A stretch of DNA of 64,000 nt from Triatoma infestans (taxonomy: Eukaryota; Arthropoda; Insecta; Hemiptera; Reduviidae): the NCBI GenBank assembly GCA_011037195.1, contig JAAEAF010014379.1, forward strand, positions 170,258 to 234,257. The letters are read 5' to 3'. Position 1 is the first letter of the stretch; every line of letters begins with the position of its first letter. A program made the translations under genes and the position numbers. This document shows, piece after piece, positions 11,916 to 22,977 of the stretch. Under the pieces are notes generated by a model that worked only from the letters and a program-made list of their open reading frames with translations, was not told where the DNA came from and did not search any database.

Positions 11916-14900
11916 CTATGTGTGATTTGTGCAAATGCTATCTAATTCTGGCTGGACTTCTAATTCTGAAAAATATTTAAATCTAGTATAAGAAAAAATA
12001 ATATAATATACATTTTGGTAATTTATATCCAGCAAAGTTAGGTGCAAAATGTATGCATTTTTTTTTATTTGTTAAATGAGTATAATTCTATATAAGGCAA
12101 AATATTGGACATTGCAAATAAAATTGGTAAATATTACACAATAATTACAATTCATTATGATTTATTTATGTTAACTGTATCTTGAGTAAATTTCAATTCT
12201 TTCTTAGGCGAGAATGGTAATTGAGATAAAAGACCAATTAATTTAATAGAAACCAAGTATTAATGCAATTCCTGATATTCAAAGTTAGCTTTTACCTTTG
12301 AGATAGGATTTTTAACACAATTGAGAAAGTATATAGGCATCTGAGACTGTTTGTCATATCGTTTATTATGTTGTTTTTTTTTCTCTTTTTTTTTTCACAT
12401 TGCTGTAAGAATAAGTATTGCATTTGCTTCATTCGGCATTCATGACGTTATGTGAATAAAAAAAAACGTTAATAGTCCTTTTTATTGCTTCAAGTTTACT
12501 CATTTTTATAAACAAGTATATAAAATTTGTGTATTCAGATATTTTAAATTATTTAAATCTGGCAGAAGACAGCATTGTTGCTATTTGTGCATTTTTTGTA
12601 ATATTATAAATTGAGGTTATAAGTAAAACTTAAAAGAGTAGATTCTTATAGGTGACTGATATTATGGATACCCAGATAAGCAACAGAAAAAGAAAAATAA
12701 GTCAAGCCCACAGTTTGTTTATTTTAGCAACCGGATTCGGTTCTTCCTGAACCATTTTCAATACATGAAATATTTATAGGAACTAACATGGTGCTGACTG
12801 ATTGATTTGATAAAGGGGAGTTGAGCCTCGTTCCACCATGTCCTGCACTAAGAAGTCTCTTGTGGATCCCCTATGGTTATAGCATTGCTCTTTTAATCAG
12901 GCCTAGCAAAGCTTAAAGCGGCTCCATCATGAAGTTCTTGGCTTAGAGATTGCATGATCCTGTTGAAGAAACCTTGTCCTCATCAGGCCGGCACACTCAC
13001 AGAGTACATGGTTTATTCCTCGGCTTTGCAGAGTCGGCATAGCACGTTGTCTGCAAATAGTAGTTGGTACATGTGCCTATTCAGTCTGCAATGCCCCATA
13101 AATAGACCCGCTGTTCATCTTATATCCATTCCGGTGTAGTTAGTAGATCTCTGGCGAATTTAGGCAGTTTACCCTGCCTCTGTCCTGGTGTTCTTTCCCA
13201 CCATTGCAGACGCTGTTCTATAGATTAAAATCTAACCTTTAATAGAAGTTTGAATCATGCTTCTGGACAACCCGCAGAAGGGATCGGGACCTATGAAGGT
13301 ATCCTTCGAGCCCTCCCTCGCTAGGGCAGCCACCCTCTCATTACCCAGCCCAGAAACCCCTCATGTCCCGGCTCCCAGGCAAGTGTCAGCTTATTCTGAG
13401 CATCCACCTCGGTTAGGGCAGTAAAGCAGTCCCGAGACTATTTGGTGTGAGAAAAAGTGCCTTTAAAGGTGCTTGGCTAACGGAGTATATGTCTACTTTC
13501 CTTGTGTCCAATCCTTGCCACAGAAACGTATTTAAAAAAAAAAAATTATAGTTCCTATAAATATTTCATTTATAGATATTTTAATGACTTTATTTACTTA
13601 TTTCTTAAATCAATTTACTGTTGTAATTCAGATAGGCATCTATATTAATCATTTCGTTATAATTCTAAATCACATATAAGCTATCGTTGTTTGTATATCT
13701 AAATGTGACTGTGATATTATAGCCATACCAAACAGCCGTACACAACATTTAAATTACACACTCATAACACATTTTTGCCTTGAAAAAGATAATAAATTTA
13801 TCGAAACATTTATATAGGTTACATAAATAATAGTTTTACCTCTTTCCGTGAATTTAAATAAATCAGGAATAGGGTCACCATTTGGATATAGCACTGTTGG
13901 ATCTCTAAGTTTAGAAAAAAATTTGTGTCCAAGAAGTGATAGTGGAGTTGGTCTCTTCAATGGAGAATATTGTAATAATTCTTCTAGAATCTCAATCTCT
14001 TCAGGACGCGCATTTGAATATATCTATAAAATACAAGAAAAGATAGGTACTTGTACTTTGCTGCTGTATATAATGTTTAGAAGTTGTGGGTTACGGAAAG
14101 TGTTGGTTTAGAACATCCTGTCACTTGTACTGTACAAAAACTTTGATCCAAATATTTTGTTTATAAATTTTTCAACAATTGAAATTTGTTCCTTCAAACC
14201 AGTTTTTAGGTGATGGTCAGAGCTACAAAATGAACGGTGTCATTTATCAATTACAAACTCCATTCCAAAAATATGAAGTGTATAATACTTGATTATCAAA
14301 TTACCGGCATATATGGTTTAATGATTTATTAACAACATATTTATTTATTTATTTATACCATCTTACGATCATTCGCTTCGTATTTTATCATTTCTTATCA
14401 GTAACTATTCCACAGTAGCCCAAGGCTGACAGTGTTCTTTCGCTCTTTTATAAATAAATAAATATTCTGTGCAGCTGTCAAATAAACTAAGGAATATCAA
14501 GAGTACCATAAAGAAATAGTCAACCTCAAATCGAGAATCTCGGCGTGAAGAAGTTGTCCTAGCGAGGATGAGACTCAGTCACACCATGTTGACACACAGT
14601 CACATATTCCGAAGAGAAACTCAGCCGGTATGCAGCGCTTGCAATACGACATTAACGATCCCGCATATTCTACTGGAATGTTCGAAATATGTAAACGCGC
14701 GGGGAAAAGTATTTACCGACCAGTCTTACAACAGATGGATTAGGAGACAATGAGGGCAATATCAATAACACTTTCGAATATCTTAGGGAGGTTCATCTAT
14801 TTCATTTGTTGTGAAACTAGCTGTACATATGTATGTGTTTAGTTGTTTGCTGGTGTCTTGTGTATAGGTATTTATTTTATAAGTGATAAAAGGGAGTAGA

Positions 14901-17900
14901 GGAATATGATTAGACCTAGATTGTGGGTTTGCTGTAGAAATTGTTAGACTGGATATGCATCCCGGATGAGTCCTTACAAATTAGAAAAAAGTGCGCAAAG
15001 GACCTGTTGTGCACCTTAAAAAAATCCAGAAAAAAAATAAATAAATAAAATAGTAAGATCTAATCTAGAAATTCGGGGCCTCCATAAAGGAAGTTCAGCA
15101 CTTAAACCTCAGCTGGGCCCATTATGCACCCACAATGGCCACATAGTAAGATAGTATTAGTAATTAATTATCAAATTAAATCTCCTTCAAAAACGTTATG
15201 TTTTCCCACTCAGATATCAACAACCCTCTTAACTAAGTTTGGACCTAACAAAAACACTTTAAAACCAGTGTATCAAATCAACTGAATTTGCTTTCTGCAA
15301 GACTGTTATCTAACTGTTTTGACAAAAATATCGCGATGATGGGCGAACGCTCAAAACCGGATGATGACAACAAAAAGAAACAGGTTATCACGGAAAATAT
15401 CTCTGATGACCTTGTAAATAAACAATCTTTTCCTTGAATAAATCCTTTCCGTGATTTTTTTGTGCAATTTATTCCTTTATTTTATTGAAAAATCTAATGA
15501 AATTATCATTATTACTAACCGTACTTAAAGTTGGAAATTTCTTTGTCTTTTTCAAAATTTCATATACTTCCTCTGGAAAACCCATATCTATTACATCATC
15601 TAGTTTTGGTGTACCAAGAAGTCTTCTTATTGAATGAAAAATTTCAACTTCAGATAAACCTGATATTAATGGTTCATTTTTATTCAATAATTCTCCTAAT
15701 ATACATCCAATTGACCAAATATCTTTAAAAGATAAAAAATTATCTCATTAGGAAACAGTTACAGTAACTTTTTCTTACTGTAATTATTAAACAACTGTAA
15801 CTGACAAATTTCGTTCAAATTTCTTTTTCAAATAAAAGTGATAGATTTAAATATAAGCAGTAAATATTATTTCAAAATTAAGAATATCATTTAAGCCGTT
15901 TTCAAGAAAATTCAGAAAATTATCTAATAAAACCACTACAATTATTACATAGATAATAGGAAAGTATATTGCATTGGAAGAGTCATATTTACAATTCTCC
16001 TAGAAACACAAAAATAAATTTTCCCACACAAATTGTTTCAAATAAAAATGATAAGTCTGCTTGTGTGTAATTAAATGTGGAGTTATAGCGCCATCTATGA
16101 TGGATACAAACTGGGAAATGTGCTACGCTATTGATGGTTCCTCACCAATCATATTTATATGCGTAAAATCTTGGGGTTAATAAATGTTTGGCAATAATAA
16201 TAATAATAATAATTTTTATTTATTCAAGGGAGGAGAGGGCTAAACCCTGCGCTATCCAAAGCCGCCATGGGCTTATATACCTGCCCCAAAAGAATAACAA
16301 CTACCGGGCCTTGGCACAAAAGTCCAGGCCCAGGTTTCACCCACCCAAGTTTTACCACAGTCCGAACAAAAATCGGACCATAACCTTAAAAGGACACAGC
16401 CCAAGAGCTCTTCCACCGACATCCTGTTCCGGCGAAAGGTCCTGAACCTAATATCCTCACGGCACAAACAATCATTCTTATCGACGTGAGATGTATGGGT
16501 ATTTCCTCCTCTGTCTTACAGACTCTACAAAAGGGATCCGGCCTGAGCCTCATTGTATAGAGATGTCTCCTTAAGCCACAATGCCCAGTAAGGAAACCAA
16601 ACAGATGCCTGAAGGAGGTCAGTGAAAGACACAGCATCCCCTCACTAAAAACCCTCAATGAGCCTGGAGACTTAATGAGCATCTTAGACTGCCAACAGCC
16701 CACTCACTGTGTTCATCCAAAGCGATGAGTGCTTTGACACTGTCCATGAATGGAAGCTTGACAGGCATGTGCTAAAAGATACACCAACAAATTTTGGACT
16801 CAAAATTTCATTGGCTCGGGGCCAATGAAAGGGAGAGGGCACCTAATCTGACAAAACCTATCTATCCTCAATTCCAAAAATTCCCATATGACCTGATGCC
16901 TAGACTAGAAGCATATCCTTCAAAGTATTCCACATTAGATTATTTCCAACAACCACAATGTCGGAATTCCATAATATTTCTAAAACTTCTTGTTTACTTG
17001 ACATCTTTACATATAAGTAAGTTGGACTCACCTATTGAAATATTGTAATAACAAGTCCATAGTAACAGCTCTGGTGCTGAGTAAGTTGTTACTTCACAAC
17101 CTCTAAATTTTCCTTTTCCTTCTGGAAGTTGTTCAGAGCATTCCAAATTAGCAATTTTCAAAAAACGTTTTTTTTTATCTACTAAAATATTTTCCGGTGT
17201 GATGTTTCTATGGCAAATATTGTAAGAATGAAGATGGCCCAAACCTCTTAATAAATGAAGCATGTATACCTAAACAGAAAATTATCAGATTATTTAAAGA
17301 AAAAAAAATCATGGTATCACTAGGTAAAAGGAAATAATACAAAGAAAGGGAAGAAGAATTATGAACCGTAATGAAAGATAAACAAAGCGATTTTAGATGC
17401 TTACGAAAATACATGAAAAGGAAATTCTGGCTACAACAAGTGCATCATTATGTACCAAGAGGAAGATGATTAGGCATTGAAATATTAAACTGTTAAGTAG
17501 AAACTATTTTAAAGATAAATAAACTGAAAACTGGAAAAATCGGCGGTCTAGATAATTTTGGTAAATAAACAATTGCAAGCAGGAGATTCCATTTATTCAA
17601 TATGGGTCGAAAAAACAGTAGGTTCCCGCATCTAGGCTGTTATCAAAACTGATACTTCCTTATAAAAAAGAGTGATAAACAGAACTTAAAAATCACAGGC
17701 CGATAAATCTTCTTTCTGTAAGATACAAGGTGATTAAGGCTATAATAACAAAGAGGTAGGCATCCTATTTGAACAAAAAATGCTTATCCTTATGAAAAAA
17801 AATTTTTTTTCAATAAGTGATGTCATATTAATTAGTTAGCCAATTAATATGAAAAATCACAGCAATATCAAAGCTTACTTATTCTACTTTTTATTGACTT

Positions 17901-20767
17901 TAAGAAAGCATTCGACAGTGTATATATAACAAATATAATATTGGAAAGATTGAAAAATAACATATAATTGCAAAGGATATTATTCATATTATTAGATGCA
18001 GTTACAGCTGAGCTACATAAATAATAAGATACTAGTAGGTAATCAGTCGAAAATTATTGAATTGAAAAGAGGCTTCAGGCAGTATATACCATTCGTAAAA
18101 ATATTTGGAGGGGTTCTGGAACCAATTTTCAAGAAGTGTCAGTTGGGCAGTTAAAAATATAAATATGCTGAACGATTAAGAAGATATCAAGAAAAAACAG
18201 GACTTATAATTTAACCAACGTAAGACAAAATTCTGAGAATAAATTGTAACGAGAAACTAATCTTTGTAATCAATGAACACAGAGGAAGTTGAAGAGAACA
18301 AATGATTGCAAAATAGATAAATAGAAGAGAATGGAATTAAGCTGGAAAGTTTTTAAAAAACATGGACGATAATTGAGATCAGTTGTAGTAATAAAAAAAA
18401 AATAAATTACCTTGACATAAAGCAGTGGTATCTGACGAGCTTCAGATTCATTTAACAAATCTCTCAATGTTGTACCAAAGTTTTCTAAAAAAATGTTCAT
18501 CCACTGAAAAATTTTCGACAGAAATGAATGTGGGATATTTATATAAAGTGGATCAAAGAATGATTTTTTTTATTTATTTTTTTTATTATAGTAATAACAT
18601 ATTTATATATTTAATAAAGGCACCACGATAGCTCTAATGTATTAATATGAGTATTATATAGTAAAGTATGTTGGCTATCAGCCTCCGTATACGATACCTG
18701 ATCGTTAATTAGACGTAAAGCCCGCCTTTGAAAAAAAGCAAAAGGTATTTTACTTTTACTTAAATTTATTTAAAGAGTGAGCAAAATTAAAATCTTAATT
18801 AGGAATGTCAGCAGTTTAGATGGTACGCTAATGTATGATATCAGTGTTCTGTTGATATCTGAATGAATTGATAGTAATTCAGAAAACTTCGCCATCGGAT
18901 CTCACAAGGCAGCAATAGGTTCGCGCTAAAAGATAACAATGGTGGGAGAAGAAAGCTCAACGGTGGCTATGGGAAGATAGCTTTGAGCTCCGCCCCCAAC
19001 AACTTCAGCCAGTCATATGCAAGAAGGAGAGGTAAGTTACGCCCCCACTTTACAACCAACCGCTTTGAATGGTCAAAAAACTTAAATCAGCAATTACCCT
19101 GAAGAAGCACAATGCAATGTGAACGAAACGTTGGGCAAATTCAGATTTTCCAAATGTTTTGCAAAATATAATGACTTTATTTTGTCTTATTTTGGCATCT
19201 TGCAGAAAATAAGGTGTTGTTGTGTGGTAAAAGACAAAAATTATATTAACATAAAATGTTAATTAATAATAATATTTAGTATTACATACTTACAGACTTA
19301 TGAATGCTTTTTGAATAATTTATCAACTCAATTACATTTACATGTGGTTCGATTTTACTCAATATTGTAATTTCATTTGGCTGGAATGTAATAAAGAAGA
19401 ACATAAAAATATAAATGGTTTATAAATAAATGTGTGTCACGTGTACCAGATTAAGGTTTATATTTAGAGCCCTTTTTTAAGAAAATCGCAAAAAATTAAA
19501 AAAAATAAATAAATCATTTTCTATAAAGTCGAAGATGACCAATTTTTTTTTTTTTTTTACGTGAAGGTGTCAAATATTGGGCGTGGTCAACATGATAATT
19601 CTAAATTTCTGATTGGCCTAACATACGCTCACAATTCACACCTTCACTTCTACACTCTAATTGGTTAATTATTTATAGCTAATTATTTCATTGGAAAAAA
19701 CCAGTTTAGAATTTTTTTTTTACTAATTTTCCCTCCGTAGATATTTTATAAATTATCAAATTGTTCAATAAAAAATTTTTATAAAAAAAAAAAATTGCAA
19801 AAAAATCAAGTTATTATTGTTACTGTTATATAAAATTAATGTGAGCTATAAAGGAGAAAACTATGAATTTTAATTTCATGGTTGAAGAAGAAGGCAATTA
19901 GGCGGAAATGCAACAATCCAATATACGAGTCCGCCATTTTGTATTTGGCTGTTTATACTACTAATGGAACAAAATAAAATTGATGTTAAACACCAACAAA
20001 ATTTTCACAAAGGAATTCATAATATTCAGTTAAAAAACTTTTTTTTTAGACCTTGAATTTTTTAGCTATTGATTATATTGTCCTTAAATTTATGTATGTG
20101 GTGCAGTCCACAAAGTATTGAAAGCGTACATATAAAGATGGAAATCTACATATGAGCTAATGCAATCAAAATCTAGTTTCCCACAATAACTTAAAAGAAA
20201 AAAACAAAAAGGAATCGAACTAATTATTAGTGCAACGAAATAAATAAATTACAATAAGAAGAAGCGTTATATATATTAGAGGTCGATAAATTAGAGATTA
20301 TGTAAATTGGAGTAAGAAAAAGTATGCTGAGTGTTTCACATCAGATTTTTTTTTAACTTTTACTTAAAATGGCTTCCCCCCAACAAATTCCTCATCAAGT
20401 TGTGTATTTATATTCGATCCAACTCTCTATATAAATAGTGATATAAGAATGAATGCAAATAATTCATAAATAAAAAACTCACCCATCCTTCAAAAAATAG
20501 ACGAGATGTTTTTACTGTAAGTGGTTTTTGATTTTTCAATTCAATAACATCTTGGACTATACCGAAATTTCCATCATATCTTATTGGTTCTTTTAATTCC
20601 ATTTTGATTATATGAGGATAATCACCATGTCCAACTTCAATCGGAAAAATTAATGTATTTTGTATATTTGCTTCTGGAGTAAATTTTAATAATGCTTGCT
20701 TATAATTTTCAGCTACCGGAAATAGATTTTTAAATACTTTTTCTTTTTCTTCCTTGTACTTCAACAT
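11916..20767 (-). CDS. GSK3/shaggy-derived pseudokinase
   Basis: Eight exons join in phase: 20767-20483, 19380-19294, 18503-18411, 17269-17032, 15722-15520, 14023-13840 and 11965-11916, the last ending in TAG; the first coding exon may extend upstream. (Seven coding exons are listed; at least one further 5' exon is suspected.) Product about 379 residues, close to GSK3. A glycine loop YDGNFGIV (64-71), the VAIK-type Lys86 and alphaC Glu98 remain. The catalytic loop reads CHRNITPEN (174-182): Asn177 replaces the catalytic Asp and Thr179 the Lys. The metal-binding DFG is Asn-Leu-Glu (196-198). SAPE (219-222), DIWSIGC and RRLLGTP follow. The C-lobe segment LRDPTVLYPNG (341-351) plus PDLFKF is diagnostic of the GSK3 family. 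Phosphotransfer is therefore unlikely; a scaffold or competitor role is inference. An in-frame KKEEER precedes Met1 behind a tttag acceptor, so the true start may be upstream. Introns contain four LINE remnants. Confidence 0.85.
12820..13535 (-). pseudogene. LINE ORF2 remnant: RNase H end plus Cys-rich tail
   Basis: Lies in the last pseudokinase intron. Minus-strand frames read WEPGHEG, then (after a frameshift) GNERVAALAREGS, the C-terminal signature of a LINE RNase H domain. Next comes LFMGHCRLNRHMYQL and CRLCKAEE, the His/Cys segment that ends R1/Jockey-type ORF2 proteins. Stops and frameshifts separate the parts, so the copy is dead. Confidence 0.75.
14550..14755 (+). pseudogene. LINE ORF2 C-terminal fragment (I/Jockey-like)
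   Basis: An open frame reads RLSHTMLTHSHIFRRE followed by CSACN, HILLECSKY and AR. This is the GHTRLTHS...CxxC...HxxxxC tail found after RNase H in I/Jockey-clade LINEs. It is 5'-truncated and sits in a pseudokinase intron (between exons 15520 and 14023). Confidence 0.75.
15329..15366 (+). ncRNA. Degenerate hammerhead-like repeat copy
   Basis: Third member of the repeat family at 24291 and 36559. It has cgatgatgggcgaacgct followed by caaaaccgg, but CUGA has become GCGA, GAAA has become AAAA and the GUC cleavage triplet is lost. The flanking ctgttttgacaaaaatat and cacggaaaatatctctgatg are conserved with the other copies. It would not be an active ribozyme. Confidence 0.5.
16186..16790 (-). 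pseudogene. Jockey-like LINE 3' end with TTA-type tail
   Basis: The minus strand reads LTGHCGLRRHLYTMRL, then CRVCKTEEEIPIHL, the His/Cys end of a Jockey-type ORF2. After frameshifts comes a short 3' UTR and an (ATT)n tail, seen on the plus strand as AAT repeats at 16191-16214. The insertion is in a pseudokinase intron and is 5'-truncated. Confidence 0.8.
17690..18260 (+). pseudogene. LINE reverse transcriptase fragment
   Basis: Frames with several stops read KNHRPINLLSVRYKVIKAI and later FIDFKKAFDSVYI and LKRGFRQ. These are RT motifs (the NYRPISLL box, the FIDFKKAFDSV palm motif and the GVRQG box). The catalytic YADD region is absent. It is inserted in the pseudokinase intron between exons 18411 and 17269. 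Confidence 0.75.
19096..19135 (+). ncRNA. Degenerate hammerhead-like core in a repeat tail
   Basis: CTGAAGA (19099) and CGAAACGTT (19123) have the spacing of a hammerhead core, with GUU as a permitted cleavage triplet. Helix II is reduced to a possible CAC/GTG pairing and helix I to two pairs, so it is probably inactive. The surrounding 18890-19200 looks like repeat-derived, higher-GC sequence in a pseudokinase intron. Confidence 0.35.
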
Positions 20768-20989
20768 TCTTTCTTCTTCTTTTTTCTAAATGACAGACAA
20801 TTATTCACACAAAAAATTTTCAGACTTGGATTTATTCTTCTATATTTACGTTTTTCTTCTGCGTCCACAGTTTTGTAATGATAATATGCCTTAATTAGAA
20901 TATCATAAATTGTATTGAAATAATACAATACTCTTTTTTTTGTACCTGAAATAATACGATAATCAGAAAGAATACCTGATAAAGAATAT

Positions 20990-21236
20990 ATATAATGGAT
21001 GTCACCTCCTCACAGACTGTGATGCCGTCATTCAAAGAAGATTTAGTAGTCTGAGCCGTTACCAGATAGTGGAGGAGGAAATACCTACCCTAGAACCTTC
21101 CAGGATTTCGGGATCCCTCAAGGAGCTCAACCTGGAGGGAATGCTGTAGATAAGCTAGCTCATCTTCGGCACCAGAGGGGGTCATAATAGATCAAACAAT
21201 GGTCGCAGTACGGAACCCTCAAAAAAAAAAAAAAAA
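20990..21236 (+). pseudogene. Jockey-like LINE 3' end with poly(A)
   Basis: The plus strand reads CHLLTDCDAVIQRRF and later ISGSLKELNLEG, then a stop, a short 3' segment (ATGGTCGCAGTACGGAACCC) and a poly(A) run at 21219-21234. This is the C-terminal end and 3' UTR of a Jockey-type element. It is heavily 5'-truncated and lies just upstream (in coordinates) of the LTR element. Confidence 0.7.
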
Positions 21237-21249
21237 TATATAATGGATG

Positions 21250-21591
21250 TGTTAGGTGGAGGGAATTTAGATCTGGTTGCTGAATTAAGAAGACTTGGTT
21301 AAACTGGTTAACTATGTATAATAATAATAATAATGAGACCCAGTCTGCCTGGACTTTACAATAGAGAATAGCTAAGGTAGAGTGGTATGAAAATGACAAG
21401 AAGTGACTGGCGAGATGATGAACTATACTGAACTATATTGAACTGTCTTGAATTGTATTGAACTGTCCTCACGGACTGTCCGTCGCTGTATTTATACAGT
21501 TTCTCCCATTCCAGTCCGAAAGAGTGGTTGGATTCGTTTCTCTTCTCTTTACTCTCATTGGGCGCTCAGCTTCTCTTTGGTTGCTGTTACA
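21250..21591 (+). repeat. Left LTR
   Basis: 342 bp, TG...CA. It contains an aataataataat run and a run of gaactg/gaattg repeats (about 21425-21470) followed by ggactgtccgtcgctgtatttat. Confidence 0.65.
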
Positions 21592-21707
21592 GCATCCCCT
21601 CTCCTGAAGAAATTTTTCATATGTGACAAATTTGAGCATGCGTGTGTTGAGTGTATGTGTGTAGCACATCTTGTTTGGCTACGAGTTTGTTGCAGATAGC
21701 CTGGGTT

Positions 21708-21845
21708 GTTGAAACTAGCTAAGTTAATGCAGACTAGCTTTTGATGCAGAAAGCTAGTGATGAAGCTGTTGCGAACTAGCCAGTGTTGTTGAAAGCTAGC
21801 AATGATGATGAAAACTAGCTCATGCTGTAGCAGCTAGTGATAGAA
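21708..21845 (+). repeat. CTAGC-centred minisatellite
   Basis: The core (A)ACTAGC or AGCTAG appears about eight times at spacings of roughly 15-25 bp, with tgatga/tgctg spacers. It sits just inside the left LTR, in the leader region of the LTR element. Confidence 0.6.
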
Positions 21846-21878
21846 AATCTCATAAACAGATTTAAGAAAGAAAAGAAA

Positions 21879-22065
21879 TACCAATAGTCCTATTAGAGCA
21901 GATAACTAGCCTGCATCAAAATCCAAATGAAACGCTCGAGGCTTTCTCTGATCGTATCAAGCATATTTCCACGTCATTGCTTTTTAAAGCGCAGGAAAAC
22001 CCATTGCTAACCCTGCAAAATTTAGTAGACAAATTAGCAACTGATGCCTTTATTAAATCTTGACC
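21879..22065 (+). pseudogene. Gag-like fragment of the LTR element
   Basis: An open frame reads IPIVLLEQITSLHQNPNET then LEAFSDRIKHIS and LVDKLATDAFIKS before a TGA. Hydrophobic/acidic capsid helices ending in a short AxDAFIxS motif fit the gag of Gypsy/Pao-type elements. About 60 residues remain. The call rests on pattern, not on a domain search. Confidence 0.5.
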
Positions 22066-22136
22066 GGATTCGAACCAGGCTAGACGGTACCAAAGCGCTC
22101 ACTTAGAACAGCACGCTAAACCATTCGGCTATTGGA
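22062..22136 (-). repeat. tRNA-like sequence
   Basis: Read on the minus strand it has a box A-like segment (AGCCGAATGGTTTAGCG) and a perfect box B (GGTTCGAATCC) 45-50 bp apart. The acceptor and T stems do not pair well, so it is a tRNA-derived repeat head or decayed tRNA, not a functional tRNA gene. It directly abuts the right LTR. Confidence 0.5.
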
Positions 22137-22140
22137 GATG

Positions 22141-22459
22141 TGTTGGGTGGAGAGAATTTGGGTCTGATTTGATTGAAATAAGAAGACTTGGTTAAACTGG
22201 TTAACTATGTAAAATAATAATGAGACACAGTCTGCCTGGACTTTACAATAGAGAATGGTTAAGGTAGAGTGGTATGAAAATGACATGAAGTGACTGGCGA
22301 GATGATGAACTATACTGAACTGTCTTGAACTGTCTCGAATTGTATTGAGCTGTCCTCATGGACTGTCTGTCGCTGTATTTATACAGTTTCTCCCACTCCA
22401 GTCCGAGAGAGTGGTTGGGTTCGTTACTCTTCTCTTTACTCTCATTGGTTGCTGTTACA
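22141..22459 (+). repeat. Right LTR
   Basis: 319 bp and homologous to the left LTR from TGTTGGGTGGAG to GTTGCTGTTACA. It is shorter in the AAT run and in the 3' third. The two LTRs differ at many positions, so the insertion is not recent. Confidence 0.65.
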
Positions 22460-22977
22460 ATATATAATGCCTTACTATAATAACCTGAGTTGATTAGTGG
22501 ACGACACCTACTTGTTATTTACTTATTTCCTACAATAGCACGTTTCGATCTAAATGGTCATCTAAAAAAGAATTCTAAAAAGCGTTTGGTGCTTATGTAA
22601 ATCATAGAATGTTTAGGGATTTTTTTTTTTTTTTTTGAGAAAATTGTCAGGATTTGTAACACTGATAAAAGATTTTTTTTAAAGAAATATTTACAAAAAA
22701 AAAAAAAACTCAGAACAAATCTTGGGAGAAGTTATTTTCAAAAAAATGTGTTCGGAGGTAAAATGTGTTTTAGTGAGTGTAGTATATGTTGTTGTGTGGG
22801 TATTTATAACAAGTGTAGCAAGCGGTGTTGAAAAGGCCTTATGAGTGGTGTGTAAGTTTTAGAGAAAAGAGATGTTTAAGATATAATGAAAAAGTCACCA
22901 CTGCTTACAACAAATAATTCGACTATATTTTAATTATTGAATAATGTGAATAACAATTACAAGTTGTTCGGAATTTA

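Larger units (their letters stand above)
21250..22459 (+). mobile_element. Internally deleted LTR retrotransposon
   Basis: Two related direct repeats, 21250-21591 and 22141-22459, both start TGTT(A/G)GGTGGAG and end GTTGCTGTTACA, as retroviral-type LTRs do. Between them lie only 549 bp: a CTAGC-rich minisatellite and a gag-like stretch. Pol is gone. No clean target-site duplication is visible, although atatataatg occurs just outside both ends. The right LTR has a deletion of the gggcgctcagcttctc segment near its end. Confidence 0.7.

Noticed and set aside
13848..14111. 87-residue plus-strand ORF
   Set aside because: Antisense shadow of pseudokinase exon 14023-13840.
21250..21591. Target-site duplication atatataatg around the LTR element
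   Set aside because: It does not directly abut the LTR termini on the left, and the same string occurs upstream at about 20989, so it may be chance or another repeat.
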